Assembly (NCBI RefSeq): GCF_000971215.1
Contig: NZ_BBMA01000005.1
Location: forward strand, 1-64,000
DNA: 64,000 bases
DNA from: Demequina silvatica
Lineage (GTDB): Bacteria > Actinomycetota > Actinomycetes > Actinomycetales > Demequinaceae
Reading direction: 5' to 3'
Shown: positions 1-7,491 of the stretch, piece by piece
How positions within the stretch are numbered: the stretch's first letter is position 1
How the letters are laid out: each line of letters starts with the position of its first letter
Made by a program: the position numbers and the translations under genes
Notes under the pieces: model-generated
Seen by the model: only the letters and a program-made list of their open reading frames with translations
Database searches by the model: none
Told to the model about the DNA's origin: nothing

Positions 1-46
1 TTCCCCGAGGCCTCTGGTGCCGCACCGCGGCGTGATCGCGTGGCGG

Positions 47-1183
47 TCAGCCACGCACCCGACGGAGCGCGAGCAGCGCCCCTCCGAGGATCACCGCGCC
101 GAGCCCCGCACCACCGAGGGCGAGCGTGGAGTCATCGACACCAGTGTGCGACAGCGTCGCGGCGGGAGCATCCCCTCCGGTGCGCTCGGACTGAGCGGCG
201 GCCGCGACCTGGGGAGTGTCGGCGCCCCCCGAAGCCGACACGGTGGAGTCGTCGACGCCGTTGTCGACGACGCTGGAGCCGCCCGTCGCAGTAGCAGGGA
301 TGGGGGTCTGCTGGACCGCGACGGACGGGGTCTGGGAACCGGTCGAGGTGGACTCGAGCGGGATGGTGACGCTGGTGGACTCCTCCACGGGCACCAGGGT
401 CTGCGGCACCGCGGGCGTGAGCTCGGGGGCCACCGCGTCGGTGATGACAGAGAAGTTCGCGAACTCCTCGATCGGCTGACCCGGGGTCGCGGTCGGCACG
501 CCCTGCGGGAGCAGCGGCGGCACCGCCTCGGTCACCACGGTCAGCGAGGACTCCGGCTCGGGGGTGGCGTGCGGCGTCACGGCGGGCGTGGCCTGCGGCC
601 GCGCGGGCTGCTGCGGCACGTTCGTCGCGGACGGGCGCTCAGGCGTGGCCTGCGACGTCGAGACCGGCGTGGACTGCGGGACCCGCGGCGGAACGGAGTC
701 GGTCGAGGTGAGGCGAGAGTGGTCGATCTCGGGCGTCCTCGCCGGCTGCGGTTCCGGGGTCACCACGGGGATGCCGGAGGGCAGGTCGAGCGTGGCGAGC
801 TCCAGCTCGAACTGGTTCAGCAGACGCAGCGTGACCACCTGGACGGTCTGGCCCTCGCCTAAGTAGCGGGCGAAGTCGGGAAGCTCGACAGCGCGCGTGG
901 CGCGGGCCGCGACGGTGTCGATCAGAGGCGAGCTGACCGCGCCATCCGACCCCACTACCTTGGCGATGACGTCGATCGCACCATCGGTCGGGTTGGTGAC
1001 CAGGACGGCGCCGAGCCCGATGCCGACCACGGAGACCGTGCCCTGGGTGGCCGCGGCGGGGGCCGTGCCCGCGTCGGTGGCGACGGGCGCGGCGAACGCG
1101 GCGTTGGGGGTGAGGACCGCGCCGGCGGCGAGTCCGAGGGTGACGATGCCGGGGATCACCCGGCGGGTGGTGCTGCGGCTCAT
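47..1183 (-). CDS. Secreted cell-wall-anchored protein with LSHTG sorting signal
   Basis: 378-aa surface protein of unknown function. The N-terminus is basic and then hydrophobic, ending in an Ala-rich signal-peptidase-like site near residue 30. A globular segment follows (about 40-130). Residues about 140-330 form a low-complexity Pro/Thr/Ser/Val linker with repeated TPVVT/PQATP-like units, typical of wall-spanning stalks. The C-terminus has LSHTG (about residues 344-348), a hydrophobic stretch and a short Arg-rich tail (RRVRG), which is the layout of a sortase substrate. LSHTG is a variant of LPXTG, so the exact sortase class is inferred. The start was chosen at the ATG behind AAAGGAGA because it gives the signal peptide; an in-frame upstream extension lacks one. 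No sortase gene is in the window. Confidence 0.75.
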   Translation of the reverse strand: MSRSTTRRVIPGIVTLGLAAGAVLTPNAAFAAPVATDAGTAPAAATQGTVSVVGIGLGAVLVTNPTDGAIDVIAKVVGSDGAVSSPLIDTVAARATRAVELPDFARYLGEGQTVQVVTLRLLNQFELELATLDLPSGIPVVTPEPQPARTPEIDHSRLTSTDSVPPRVPQSTPVSTSQATPERPSATNVPQQPARPQATPAVTPHATPEPESSLTVVTEAVPPLLPQGVPTATPGQPIEEFANFSVITDAVAPELTPAVPQTLVPVEESTSVTIPLESTSTGSQTPSVAVQQTPIPATATGGSSVVDNGVDDSTVSASGGADTPQVAAAAQSERTGGDAPAATLSHTGVDDSTLALGGAGLGAVILGGALLALRRVRG

Positions 1184-1263
1184 GGCCGTTCTCCTTTGTT
1201 GCGTGCGGCAGGGATGGCGCCGCGGTGGTGGTGTGGGGTGGAAGAGACTGAGAAGCGCGGGCG

Positions 1264-2028
1264 TCAGATCAGCGCCGCGCCGCTGAGCAGCATCGGGACG
1301 GAGAACATGGTCCAGTCGTTCACGATGTGCGCTCCGGTAGACACCCATAGGTTGCGGGTGACCACGTAGGCGAGGGTGAGGAACACCCGGGCGAGCCCGA
1401 TGTAGAGCAGGCACTGCAGGATGTTCCAGTCGTAGGTGGGCAGGTGCAGCAGCCCGAACATCACGGCCGTCCCGATCCACGCGGTCGCGAGCGCCGCGCG
1501 GCGCGTCCACCCGAAGCGGCACACCAGCACCGAGAGGATCGCGAGCAGCGGCAGGATGGTGATGAGCTCCTCACCCAGCAGCTGCGGGATGCTCGCGAGG
1601 AAGAACTGCACGCGCTCGCCCGCGGACGCGTCCCCGAGGATGTCGCCGGCCGGGTTGGCGTTGCCGCCGATCAGGCCGTTGAGGCCGATCGCGACGCCGA
1701 AGGTGACCGTGAGGTTGAGGACGCCGAAGCCGAGCATCTGCGCGACCTGTCGCGGCCCGACCTTGCGGAAGATGCCGGTCCAACCGCGCGGCGCCGCCCA
1801 CGCGAGCGCCGCGAGCGGGATCGCGGGGAGCAGGATCGCGTGCACCCACTGCTGGGCCATCGGGCTGCCCGGCAGGGGCAGCAGGACCAGCTGGGCGAAG
1901 GCGACGGCGCATGCCGCGACCACCACGAGCCACCCGCGACCGTCGATCGCGAAGGGTCCGTCGTAAAGCGGGAGGTCCGGCTTGCTGGAGCCTGCGGTGG
2001 GGGTGGTCGCCACGGGGTTGGCGCTCAT
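1264..2028 (-). CDS. CPBP family intramembrane protease
   Basis: 254-aa multi-pass membrane protein. It carries the hallmarks of the CPBP (CAAX protease and bacteriocin-processing, Abi) family: the paired glutamates in GEELITILPLL near residue 153, FGLLHLP near residue 193 and a C-terminal HIVND. These contribute the putative metal or catalytic residues inside the membrane. The start codon follows AAGGAGATGAC. It lies upstream of, and in the same direction as, the cell-wall protein gene, with 80 bp between. The natural substrate cannot be told from sequence; family members process prenylated or small peptides or act in self-immunity. Confidence 0.85.
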   Translation of the reverse strand: MSANPVATTPTAGSSKPDLPLYDGPFAIDGRGWLVVVAACAVAFAQLVLLPLPGSPMAQQWVHAILLPAIPLAALAWAAPRGWTGIFRKVGPRQVAQMLGFGVLNLTVTFGVAIGLNGLIGGNANPAGDILGDASAGERVQFFLASIPQLLGEELITILPLLAILSVLVCRFGWTRRAALATAWIGTAVMFGLLHLPTYDWNILQCLLYIGLARVFLTLAYVVTRNLWVSTGAHIVNDWTMFSVPMLLSGAALI

Positions 2029-2140
2029 GTCATCTCCTTGTTCGGTGATGACTTCAGCCTTCCGTGCGCGTGCCCGCGCGGAATCTGGCAGACGCAGACA
2101 CTTGCGCGTACTGCGATCGCGGTAGGGACGATGCGGGGGT

Positions 2141-2800
2141 TCAGTCCCCGGCGAGGCCCGCCTGGTACGCGGCGACCACCAGCTGGGCCCGGTCGCGCGC
2201 CCCCACCTTGGTCATGGCGCGGTTGACGTGGGTCTTCGCCGTCAACGGCGTGACGAACAGCCGCGTCGCGATGTCCTCGTTGCTCAGGCCCTGCGCGACC
2301 AGCAGCACCACCTCCCGCTCGCGCTCCGTGAGGTACCGGAACCGCTCGCCGTCGACGGACGGCTGGACCCGGTCCTCGGCGACGTGCGAGATCACGGCCC
2401 GGGTCGCGGCGGCGGACAGCAGCTCCTCCCCCGCCGCGATGGTGCGGATCGCGCCTAGCAGCTCGGCGGGACGCACCCCCTTGCCCAGGAATCCGCTCGC
2501 CCCGCCGCGCAGCGCGCGCAGCACGTACTGCTCCTCCTCGAAGGTGGTGAGGACCACGATCCGGACCTCGGTGAGCTCGGGGTCCGCAGCGATCGCCTCG
2601 GTCGCCTCGAGCCCGTCCATGCCGGGCATCCGGATGTCCATGAGCACCACGTCGGGGCGCACCTCGCGGATCACCGCCAGCGCCTCGGCGCCGTCGGCCG
2701 CCTCGCCGACCACCTCGATGTCCTCGGCCGTGCCGATGATCGCGACGAATCCGCCGCGGATCAGCACCTGGTCGTCCACCACCACCACGCGGATGGTCAT
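2141..2800 (-). CDS. NarL/FixJ family response regulator
   Basis: 219-aa two-component response regulator. The N-terminal receiver domain has the acidic pair (VVVDDQ), the phospho-acceptor Asp in VVLMDIRMPGMDG (about residue 54), and the conserved Thr and Lys positions (VLTTFEEE, GKGVRP). A LuxR-type helix-turn-helix occupies about residues 150-210 (LTEREREVVLLVAQGLSNEDIA). Its start ATG overlaps the stop of the kinase gene by 4 bp (ATGA), so the two are translationally coupled. The target genes are unknown; the CPBP protease downstream on the same strand is one candidate. Confidence 0.9.
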   Translation of the reverse strand: MTIRVVVVDDQVLIRGGFVAIIGTAEDIEVVGEAADGAEALAVIREVRPDVVLMDIRMPGMDGLEATEAIAADPELTEVRIVVLTTFEEEQYVLRALRGGASGFLGKGVRPAELLGAIRTIAAGEELLSAAATRAVISHVAEDRVQPSVDGERFRYLTEREREVVLLVAQGLSNEDIATRLFVTPLTAKTHVNRAMTKVGARDRAQLVVAAYQAGLAGD

Positions 2801-3954
2801 CCTTCGCCTCCTCCTCGGGTGGGGAGCTCCGCCCGCACCACGAACTCGTCCCCGTCGGGCGCGGCCTCGACCGTGCCGCCCGCGGCGTCCGCCCGCTCGC
2901 GCATGCCCACGAGCCCGAACCCCGAGCCCTCGCCGTGCGCGCCCGAGACCCCGTTGCGCACCTCGATCACCAGCGCCGACGTGTCCGCCGTCACCGTCAC
3001 GGCGGCGTGCCCCGTCCCGTACCGGCGGGCGTTGCTCAGGGCCTCCTGGACGATGCGGTAGGCGGCGTGGTCTGTCGCGGCGGGCAGGTCGACGTGCAGG
3101 TCGCGACGCTCGTAGGTGACGTCGAGCCCCGCGTCGCGCGCCTGCTCGAGGAGCTCGCCCACCGCGGCCAGGCCGGCCACGGGGTGGCTGTCCTCGTCCT
3201 CGCCCTGGCGGAGCACGCGCAGCATCACGGGCAGCTCCTCGAGCACGCGTGCGCCGGCGTCCTGGACCCGGCCGAGCGCCTCGGCCGCGCGGTCCGGGCT
3301 GGACTCGAGCAGCGCCTCCGCGACGCCCGCCTGGACGTTCATCACGGCGATGTGATGCCCGACCGCGTCGTGCAGCTCGCGCGCGATGCGCAGCCGCTCC
3401 TCGGCGACCTTGGTGCGCGCGAGCGCGTCCCTGGCGGCCTCCGCCTGCCGGGCCCGCTCGCGCTCCTGCTCCAGCGAGCGCCGGTACAGGTTCATCGCGA
3501 TCCCGATCACCACGGCGAGCGCGACCCAGATCTCGCCCGAGACCACCAGGGAGTCCGCGGGGCCGACGCCGCCAGCCAGCGCCACCGTTCCGCCCACCCC
3601 GATCACCGCCAGCGCCCCGACCGCGAGGGCGACAGGGATGTGCGCGGAGCGGGATGCGACCGTGTACACCGCCACCAGCACCGCGAGCAGCGCGTTGGCG
3701 ACGGACCCCGTCACCAGGCTCGCGGCCACGAACGCCGCGCCCGTGACCGCCAGCACCCAGAGATCGGCCGAACGGCGCCACACAAGCGCGGCGCACGCGA
3801 CCAGCGCGGCAGCGATCTCGACGGTCACCAGGCCGGCGATGCCCTCGTCCGCGACGCTGATCGCGAGGATCACCAGCGCGAGGATCGCCGCCCCCACCGC
3901 GTCGCGCCCTCGCTCGGTCGCGGGCCTGGGCAACCGGCCGATCAGGGAGGTCAT
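2797..3954 (-). CDS. Sensor histidine kinase, HisKA_3 (NarL-type) family
   Basis: 385-aa membrane sensor kinase, partner of the overlapping response regulator. The first 155 residues hold about five hydrophobic segments without an obvious periplasmic sensor domain. A short basic/acidic coiled linker (160-185) follows. The HisKA_3 dimerisation box has the phospho-acceptor His195 in RELHDAVGHHIAVM. The C-terminal HATPase has the N-box QEALSNARRYG (about 303-313) and a G-box GSGFGLVGMRER. Signals are probably sensed within or near the membrane, which is an inference from the topology. Confidence 0.9.
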   Translation of the reverse strand: MTSLIGRLPRPATERGRDAVGAAILALVILAISVADEGIAGLVTVEIAAALVACAALVWRRSADLWVLAVTGAAFVAASLVTGSVANALLAVLVAVYTVASRSAHIPVALAVGALAVIGVGGTVALAGGVGPADSLVVSGEIWVALAVVIGIAMNLYRRSLEQERERARQAEAARDALARTKVAEERLRIARELHDAVGHHIAVMNVQAGVAEALLESSPDRAAEALGRVQDAGARVLEELPVMLRVLRQGEDEDSHPVAGLAAVGELLEQARDAGLDVTYERRDLHVDLPAATDHAAYRIVQEALSNARRYGTGHAAVTVTADTSALVIEVRNGVSGAHGEGSGFGLVGMRERADAAGGTVEAAPDGDEFVVRAELPTRGGGEG

Positions 3955-4057
3955 GTGCGCCAACCTAGCGTGCGCATCGTCCCCGGGAACCCCACGCGGC
4001 CCGCGCGCGTCAGAACCTACGGACGCACCCGCCCACGCCGCCGACGACAGGGACACG

Positions 4058-4756
4058 ATGACCGAGGCCACACCGTTCGAGAGCATGACGGCGCTGGCGC
4101 GCGCGAACGTGGCGCCGCTGTCCCCGGACCAGGTCCGCATCATGCGCAAGGACATCCAGCGGTTCCTGCTGCAGTACGAGTTCGGACTGCGTGAGGTGGA
4201 GACCAAGCTGTCGATCCTGCGCGACGAGTTCCTCGAGCTGCACGACTACAACCCGATCGAGCACGTGTCGAGCCGCGTGAAGTCGCCGGAGAGCCTGCTC
4301 GACAAGGTCGCGCGCAAGGGGCTGTCCCGGGACCTCGAGGCCATCCGTGCGCACATCACCGACATCGCCGGCGTGCGCGTGACGTGCGCGTTCGTGACGG
4401 ACGTCTACCGGCTGTTCGAGCTGCTCACGCGGCAGGACGACATCCGCGTGCTCGAGGTCAAGGACTACATCGCGACCCCGAAGCCCAACGGCTACCAGAG
4501 CCTGCACGCGATCATCGAGATCCCCGTGTTCCTCTCCACCGGCACCACCGCGGTGACCGTCGAGGTGCAGTTCCGCACCATCGCGATGGACTTCTGGGCG
4601 AGCCTCGAGCACCGGATCTACTACAAGTACGACGCGTCCGTGCCGTCGCGCCTCACCGAGGAGCTGCGCGAGGCCGCGGCGACGGCCGCGGAGCTCGACG
4701 CGCGGATGGCGCGCCTGCACCGTCAGATCCACGGCGACGGCGAGCGCCTGGTCTGA
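4058..4756 (+). CDS. Small alarmone synthetase (GTP pyrophosphokinase, RelA_SpoT domain)
   Basis: 232-aa protein consisting of a single RelA_SpoT nucleotidyltransferase domain, without the HD hydrolase, TGS or ACT domains of long Rel proteins. The length and motifs fit the RelP/RelQ (YwaC/YjbM) small alarmone synthetases that make (p)ppGpp from ATP and GDP/GTP. Visible motifs are SSRVKSPESLLDKVARKG (71-88), DIAGVRV (102-108), the G-loop region ATPKPNGYQSLH (139-150) and VEVQFRT..DFWASLEH (169-185). The C-terminus is a charged helix suited to oligomerisation. The start was placed at MTEATPF; an in-frame upstream extension runs into the intergenic region and looks non-coding. The gene is divergent from the kinase operon. 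Confidence 0.88.
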   Translation: MTEATPFESMTALARANVAPLSPDQVRIMRKDIQRFLLQYEFGLREVETKLSILRDEFLELHDYNPIEHVSSRVKSPESLLDKVARKGLSRDLEAIRAHITDIAGVRVTCAFVTDVYRLFELLTRQDDIRVLEVKDYIATPKPNGYQSLHAIIEIPVFLSTGTTAVTVEVQFRTIAMDFWASLEHRIYYKYDASVPSRLTEELREAAATAAELDARMARLHRQIHGDGERLV

Positions 4757-4775
4757 GGGCCCGAGCAACGGAGGG

Positions 4776-5777
4776 TCAGCCCACCGTCGAGGCGCGCACC
4801 ACCAGGTCCGGCTCGAACACCACCTGGCGGGGCGCGGCCCCGTCGGCGGCCTCGAGGATCAGCTCGACCGCGGTGGAGCCGATGAGCGCGCTCGGCTGGC
4901 GCACCGAGGAGATGGGCACCACCGCGGAGGCCGCGAAGGCGATGTCGTCGTAGCCCACGAGGCCCACGTCCTCGGGCATGCGGACGGGCTGGTCCGCGAA
5001 CAGCAGCGCCCGCTGGATGCCGATCGCGAGAAGGTCGTTCGCCGCCACGATCCCGTCGACGCGGCCATCCGTGATGAGCGGGACCAGCGCCTCGCCCACG
5101 CGGCGACCCTCGTCGAGCGTCATCTCGTCGGTGCCGAACAGGCGCAGGCTCGCCTCCGGGACGGTTGCGACCACGGAGGACGCGCCCTCGAAGCGGTCGG
5201 CGACCTGACGGATGCGCAAGGGGCCGCCCACGAAGGCGAGGTGGCGCCGCCCGGTGTCGAGCAGGTGCCGCGCCGCGAGCGCGCCTCCGGCCTTGTCGTC
5301 GACGGAGACCGAGGAGAACGCGGACTCCCCCGCCTCGCGGTCCACCAGCACCACCGGGATGCCGTGCCCGCGCATGGTCTCGAGCCGCGACAGGTCCTCG
5401 CCCACGGGCGAGACCAGCACGCCGCCCACGCGCTGCTGCGCGAACACGTCGAGGTGGAGCGCCTCGCGGTCGGTCGAGTCGTCGGAGTTCGCGAGGAACA
5501 GCGTGAGGCCGTCCTCCGCGGCGCGCGCCTCCGCGCCACGGGCGACGTCGGTGAAGAACGGGTTGCCCACGTCGAGCACCACCAGCGCGAGCGAACGGCT
5601 GCGCCCCTCGCGCAGCTGCCGCGCGGCGCTGTTGGGGACGTAGCCCAGCTCCGCGATCGCGTCCTGCACGCGGCGGATGGTGTCGGGCTTGACGTGCTCG
5701 GGCCGGTTGAGGACGTTCGACACGGTCCCCACGGACACGCCCGCGCGGGCCGCGACCTCCTTGACGCTGACCGCCAT
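4776..5777 (-). CDS. LacI family transcriptional regulator, probable L-rhamnose regulon repressor
   Basis: 333-aa LacI/GalR regulator. The N-terminal helix-turn-helix (VKEVAARAGVSVGTVSNVLNRP, residues 4-25) and hinge (PNSAARQLREG) are followed by a periplasmic-binding-like effector domain. The start follows GGAGGAGCG. It is divergent from rhaI, and a palindromic site lies at 5878-5889 between them. The same site recurs upstream of rhaD, fucO and the GH78 gene. I therefore infer that this protein represses the rhamnose genes and is released by rhamnose or a pathway intermediate. Rhamnose regulators of LacI type are known in actinobacteria; the effector here is not shown by the sequence. Confidence 0.85.
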   Translation of the reverse strand: MAVSVKEVAARAGVSVGTVSNVLNRPEHVKPDTIRRVQDAIAELGYVPNSAARQLREGRSRSLALVVLDVGNPFFTDVARGAEARAAEDGLTLFLANSDDSTDREALHLDVFAQQRVGGVLVSPVGEDLSRLETMRGHGIPVVLVDREAGESAFSSVSVDDKAGGALAARHLLDTGRRHLAFVGGPLRIRQVADRFEGASSVVATVPEASLRLFGTDEMTLDEGRRVGEALVPLITDGRVDGIVAANDLLAIGIQRALLFADQPVRMPEDVGLVGYDDIAFAASAVVPISSVRQPSALIGSTAVELILEAADGAAPRQVVFEPDLVVRASTVG

Positions 5778-5877
5778 CGCTCCTCCTCCAACCGGGTCGT
5801 CTCAGAATACTGAATCCTTCCAACACGCCCGGGAGGCCCGCCCGACTTGACGCGAGGCCGGCGAGGGTCGTAGATTT

Positions 5878-5889
5878 TGAAACGATTCA
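5878..5889. promoter_or_regulatory. Putative rhamnose regulon operator 1 (rhaI promoter)
   Basis: The sequence is TGAAACGATTCA, an imperfect 12-bp palindrome with the central CG typical of LacI-family operators. It lies 49 bp upstream of the rhaI start and about 100 bp upstream of the divergent LacI-family gene. It matches, directly or as its complement, the sites at 12348, 14745 and 16676. Confidence 0.75.
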
Positions 5890-5937
5890 CAGCAGCACGG
5901 GGCGCCACCGCCCCGCCACCCTCAAAGGAGAGACACG

Positions 5938-7104
5938 ATGGCCTTCAGCAGTCACGTCGCCAGCCGCCTCGAGGAGCAGGCCATCGAGCTCCCCTCGTGG
6001 GCCTTTGGCAACTCCGGCACCCGCTTCAAGGTGTTCGGCACGCCGGGCACGCCCCGCGACCCGTTCGAGAAGATCGCGGACGCCGCGCAGGTCCACAGGT
6101 TCACCGGCCTCGCCCCCACCGTCGCGCTCCACATCCCGTGGGACAAGGTCGACGACTACTCGGCGCTGCGCACGCATGCCGAGGACCTGGGCGTCGCGCT
6201 CGGCACCATCAACTCGAACACGTTCCAGGCGGACATCTACAAGCTCGGCTCCCTCACGCACCGCGACGAGAAGATCCGCCGCACCGCGATCGACCACCAC
6301 CTCGAGTGCATCGACATCATGGACGCCACCGGCAGCCGCGACCTCAAGATCTGGCTCGCGGACGGCACCAACTACGCCGGCCAGGACGACATGCGCGGCC
6401 GCCAGGACCGCCTCCAGGAGTCGCTCCAGGAGATCTATGAGCGGATCGGCGAGAACCAGCGCCTTGTCCTCGAGTACAAGATCTTCGAGCCGGCGTTCTA
6501 TCACATGGACGTGCCGGACTGGGGCACCAGCTACGCGCAGTGCGCGGCCCTGGGCGAGCGCGCGACGGTGTGCCTCGACACCGGCCACCACGCCCCCAGC
6601 ACCAACATCGAGTTCATCGTCATGCAGCTGCTGCGCCTGGGCAAGCTCGGGTCCTTCGACTTCAACTCGCGCAACTACGCGGACGACGACCTCATCGTGG
6701 GCGCCGCCGACCCGTTCCAGCTGTTCCGCATCATCGTCGAGGTGCTGCGCGGCGGCGGCTACGGCAAGGACGGCGACACGGCGTTCATGCTCGACCAGTG
6801 CCACAACATCGAGGACAAGATCCCCGGCCAGATCCGCTCGGTGCTCAACGTCCAGGAGATGACGGCCCGCGCGCTGCTGCTCGACCGCGACGCGCTCGAC
6901 GCCGCGCAGGCCGAGGGCGACGTGCTCAAGGCCAACGGCATCATGATGGACGCCTTCTACACGGACGTCCGCGCCGACCTCGCGACGTACCGCGAGGAGC
7001 GCGGCCTGCCCGCCGACCCGATGAGGGCCTTCGCCGAGTCGGGCTACCTCGCGCAGATCGCCGCCGACCGCGTGGGCGGCGTCCAGGCCGGCTGGGGCGC
7101 CTGA
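5938..7104 (+). CDS. rhaI: L-rhamnose isomerase (RhaI type)
   Basis: 388-aa TIM-barrel sugar isomerase converting L-rhamnose to L-rhamnulose in the cytoplasm. It belongs to the Pseudomonas stutzeri/Bacillus RhaI group rather than the E. coli RhaA group. Metal-ligand regions of the family are visible: LEYKIFEPAFYH (about 178-189), CLDTGHHAPSTNIEF (about 211-225), FDFNSRNYADDDLIVG (about 240-255) and FMLDQCHNIEDK (about 281-292). The AAAGGAG ribosome site lies 8 bases before the ATG. First gene of the operon rhaI-rhaM-rhaEW-rhaB-lldD and directly downstream of the putative operator. Confidence 0.95.
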   Translation: MAFSSHVASRLEEQAIELPSWAFGNSGTRFKVFGTPGTPRDPFEKIADAAQVHRFTGLAPTVALHIPWDKVDDYSALRTHAEDLGVALGTINSNTFQADIYKLGSLTHRDEKIRRTAIDHHLECIDIMDATGSRDLKIWLADGTNYAGQDDMRGRQDRLQESLQEIYERIGENQRLVLEYKIFEPAFYHMDVPDWGTSYAQCAALGERATVCLDTGHHAPSTNIEFIVMQLLRLGKLGSFDFNSRNYADDDLIVGAADPFQLFRIIVEVLRGGGYGKDGDTAFMLDQCHNIEDKIPGQIRSVLNVQEMTARALLLDRDALDAAQAEGDVLKANGIMMDAFYTDVRADLATYREERGLPADPMRAFAESGYLAQIAADRVGGVQAGWGA

Positions 7105-7109
7105 GACCC

Positions 7110-7460
7110 ATGGCCCGCGTGTGCTTCACCCTCCAGGTCAATCCCGATCGCCTGGAGGAGTACGTCGACGCGCACCGCGCGGTGTGGCCCGAGATGCTCG
7201 AGGCCATCCGCGACGCCGGGCGCAGGAACTACTCGCTGTTCCTGCGCCCGGACGGGCTGCTCGTCGGGTACTACGAGACCGACGACGACACCGCCTCCGC
7301 CGCGGCCCTGGCCGCCGACCCCCGCACCGCGCGGTGGGAGGCGACCATGGCACCCTTCTTCATCGCGCTCGACGGCGACCGCCCCGACCAGGGCGCGCCG
7401 CAGCTCACCGAGATCTTCAACCTCGCCGACCAGCTCGCCGCGAGCGGGCCGGCCGCCTGA
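7110..7460 (+). CDS. rhaM: L-rhamnose mutarotase
   Basis: 116-aa protein of the RhaM/YiiL ferredoxin-like-fold family that interconverts alpha- and beta-L-rhamnopyranose. Characteristic elements are the N-terminal beta strand RVCFTLQVNPDRLEEYVDAH with the conserved His, VWPEMLEAIRDAGRRNYSLF, GYYETDD, and the TARWEATMAPFF C-terminal region. It starts 5 bp after the rhaI stop, so it is part of the same transcript. It supplies the correct anomer to RhaI. Confidence 0.9.
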   Translation: MARVCFTLQVNPDRLEEYVDAHRAVWPEMLEAIRDAGRRNYSLFLRPDGLLVGYYETDDDTASAAALAADPRTARWEATMAPFFIALDGDRPDQGAPQLTEIFNLADQLAASGPAA

Positions 7461-7491
7461 CCCGCTTCCTCCCCCGGAAAGGAACCTCCCC

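Noticed and set aside
1142..1149. GACGATGC inside the cell-wall protein gene, similar to the dispersed motif
   Set aside because: Flanking bases do not fit the consensus on either side; expected by chance for an 8-mer.
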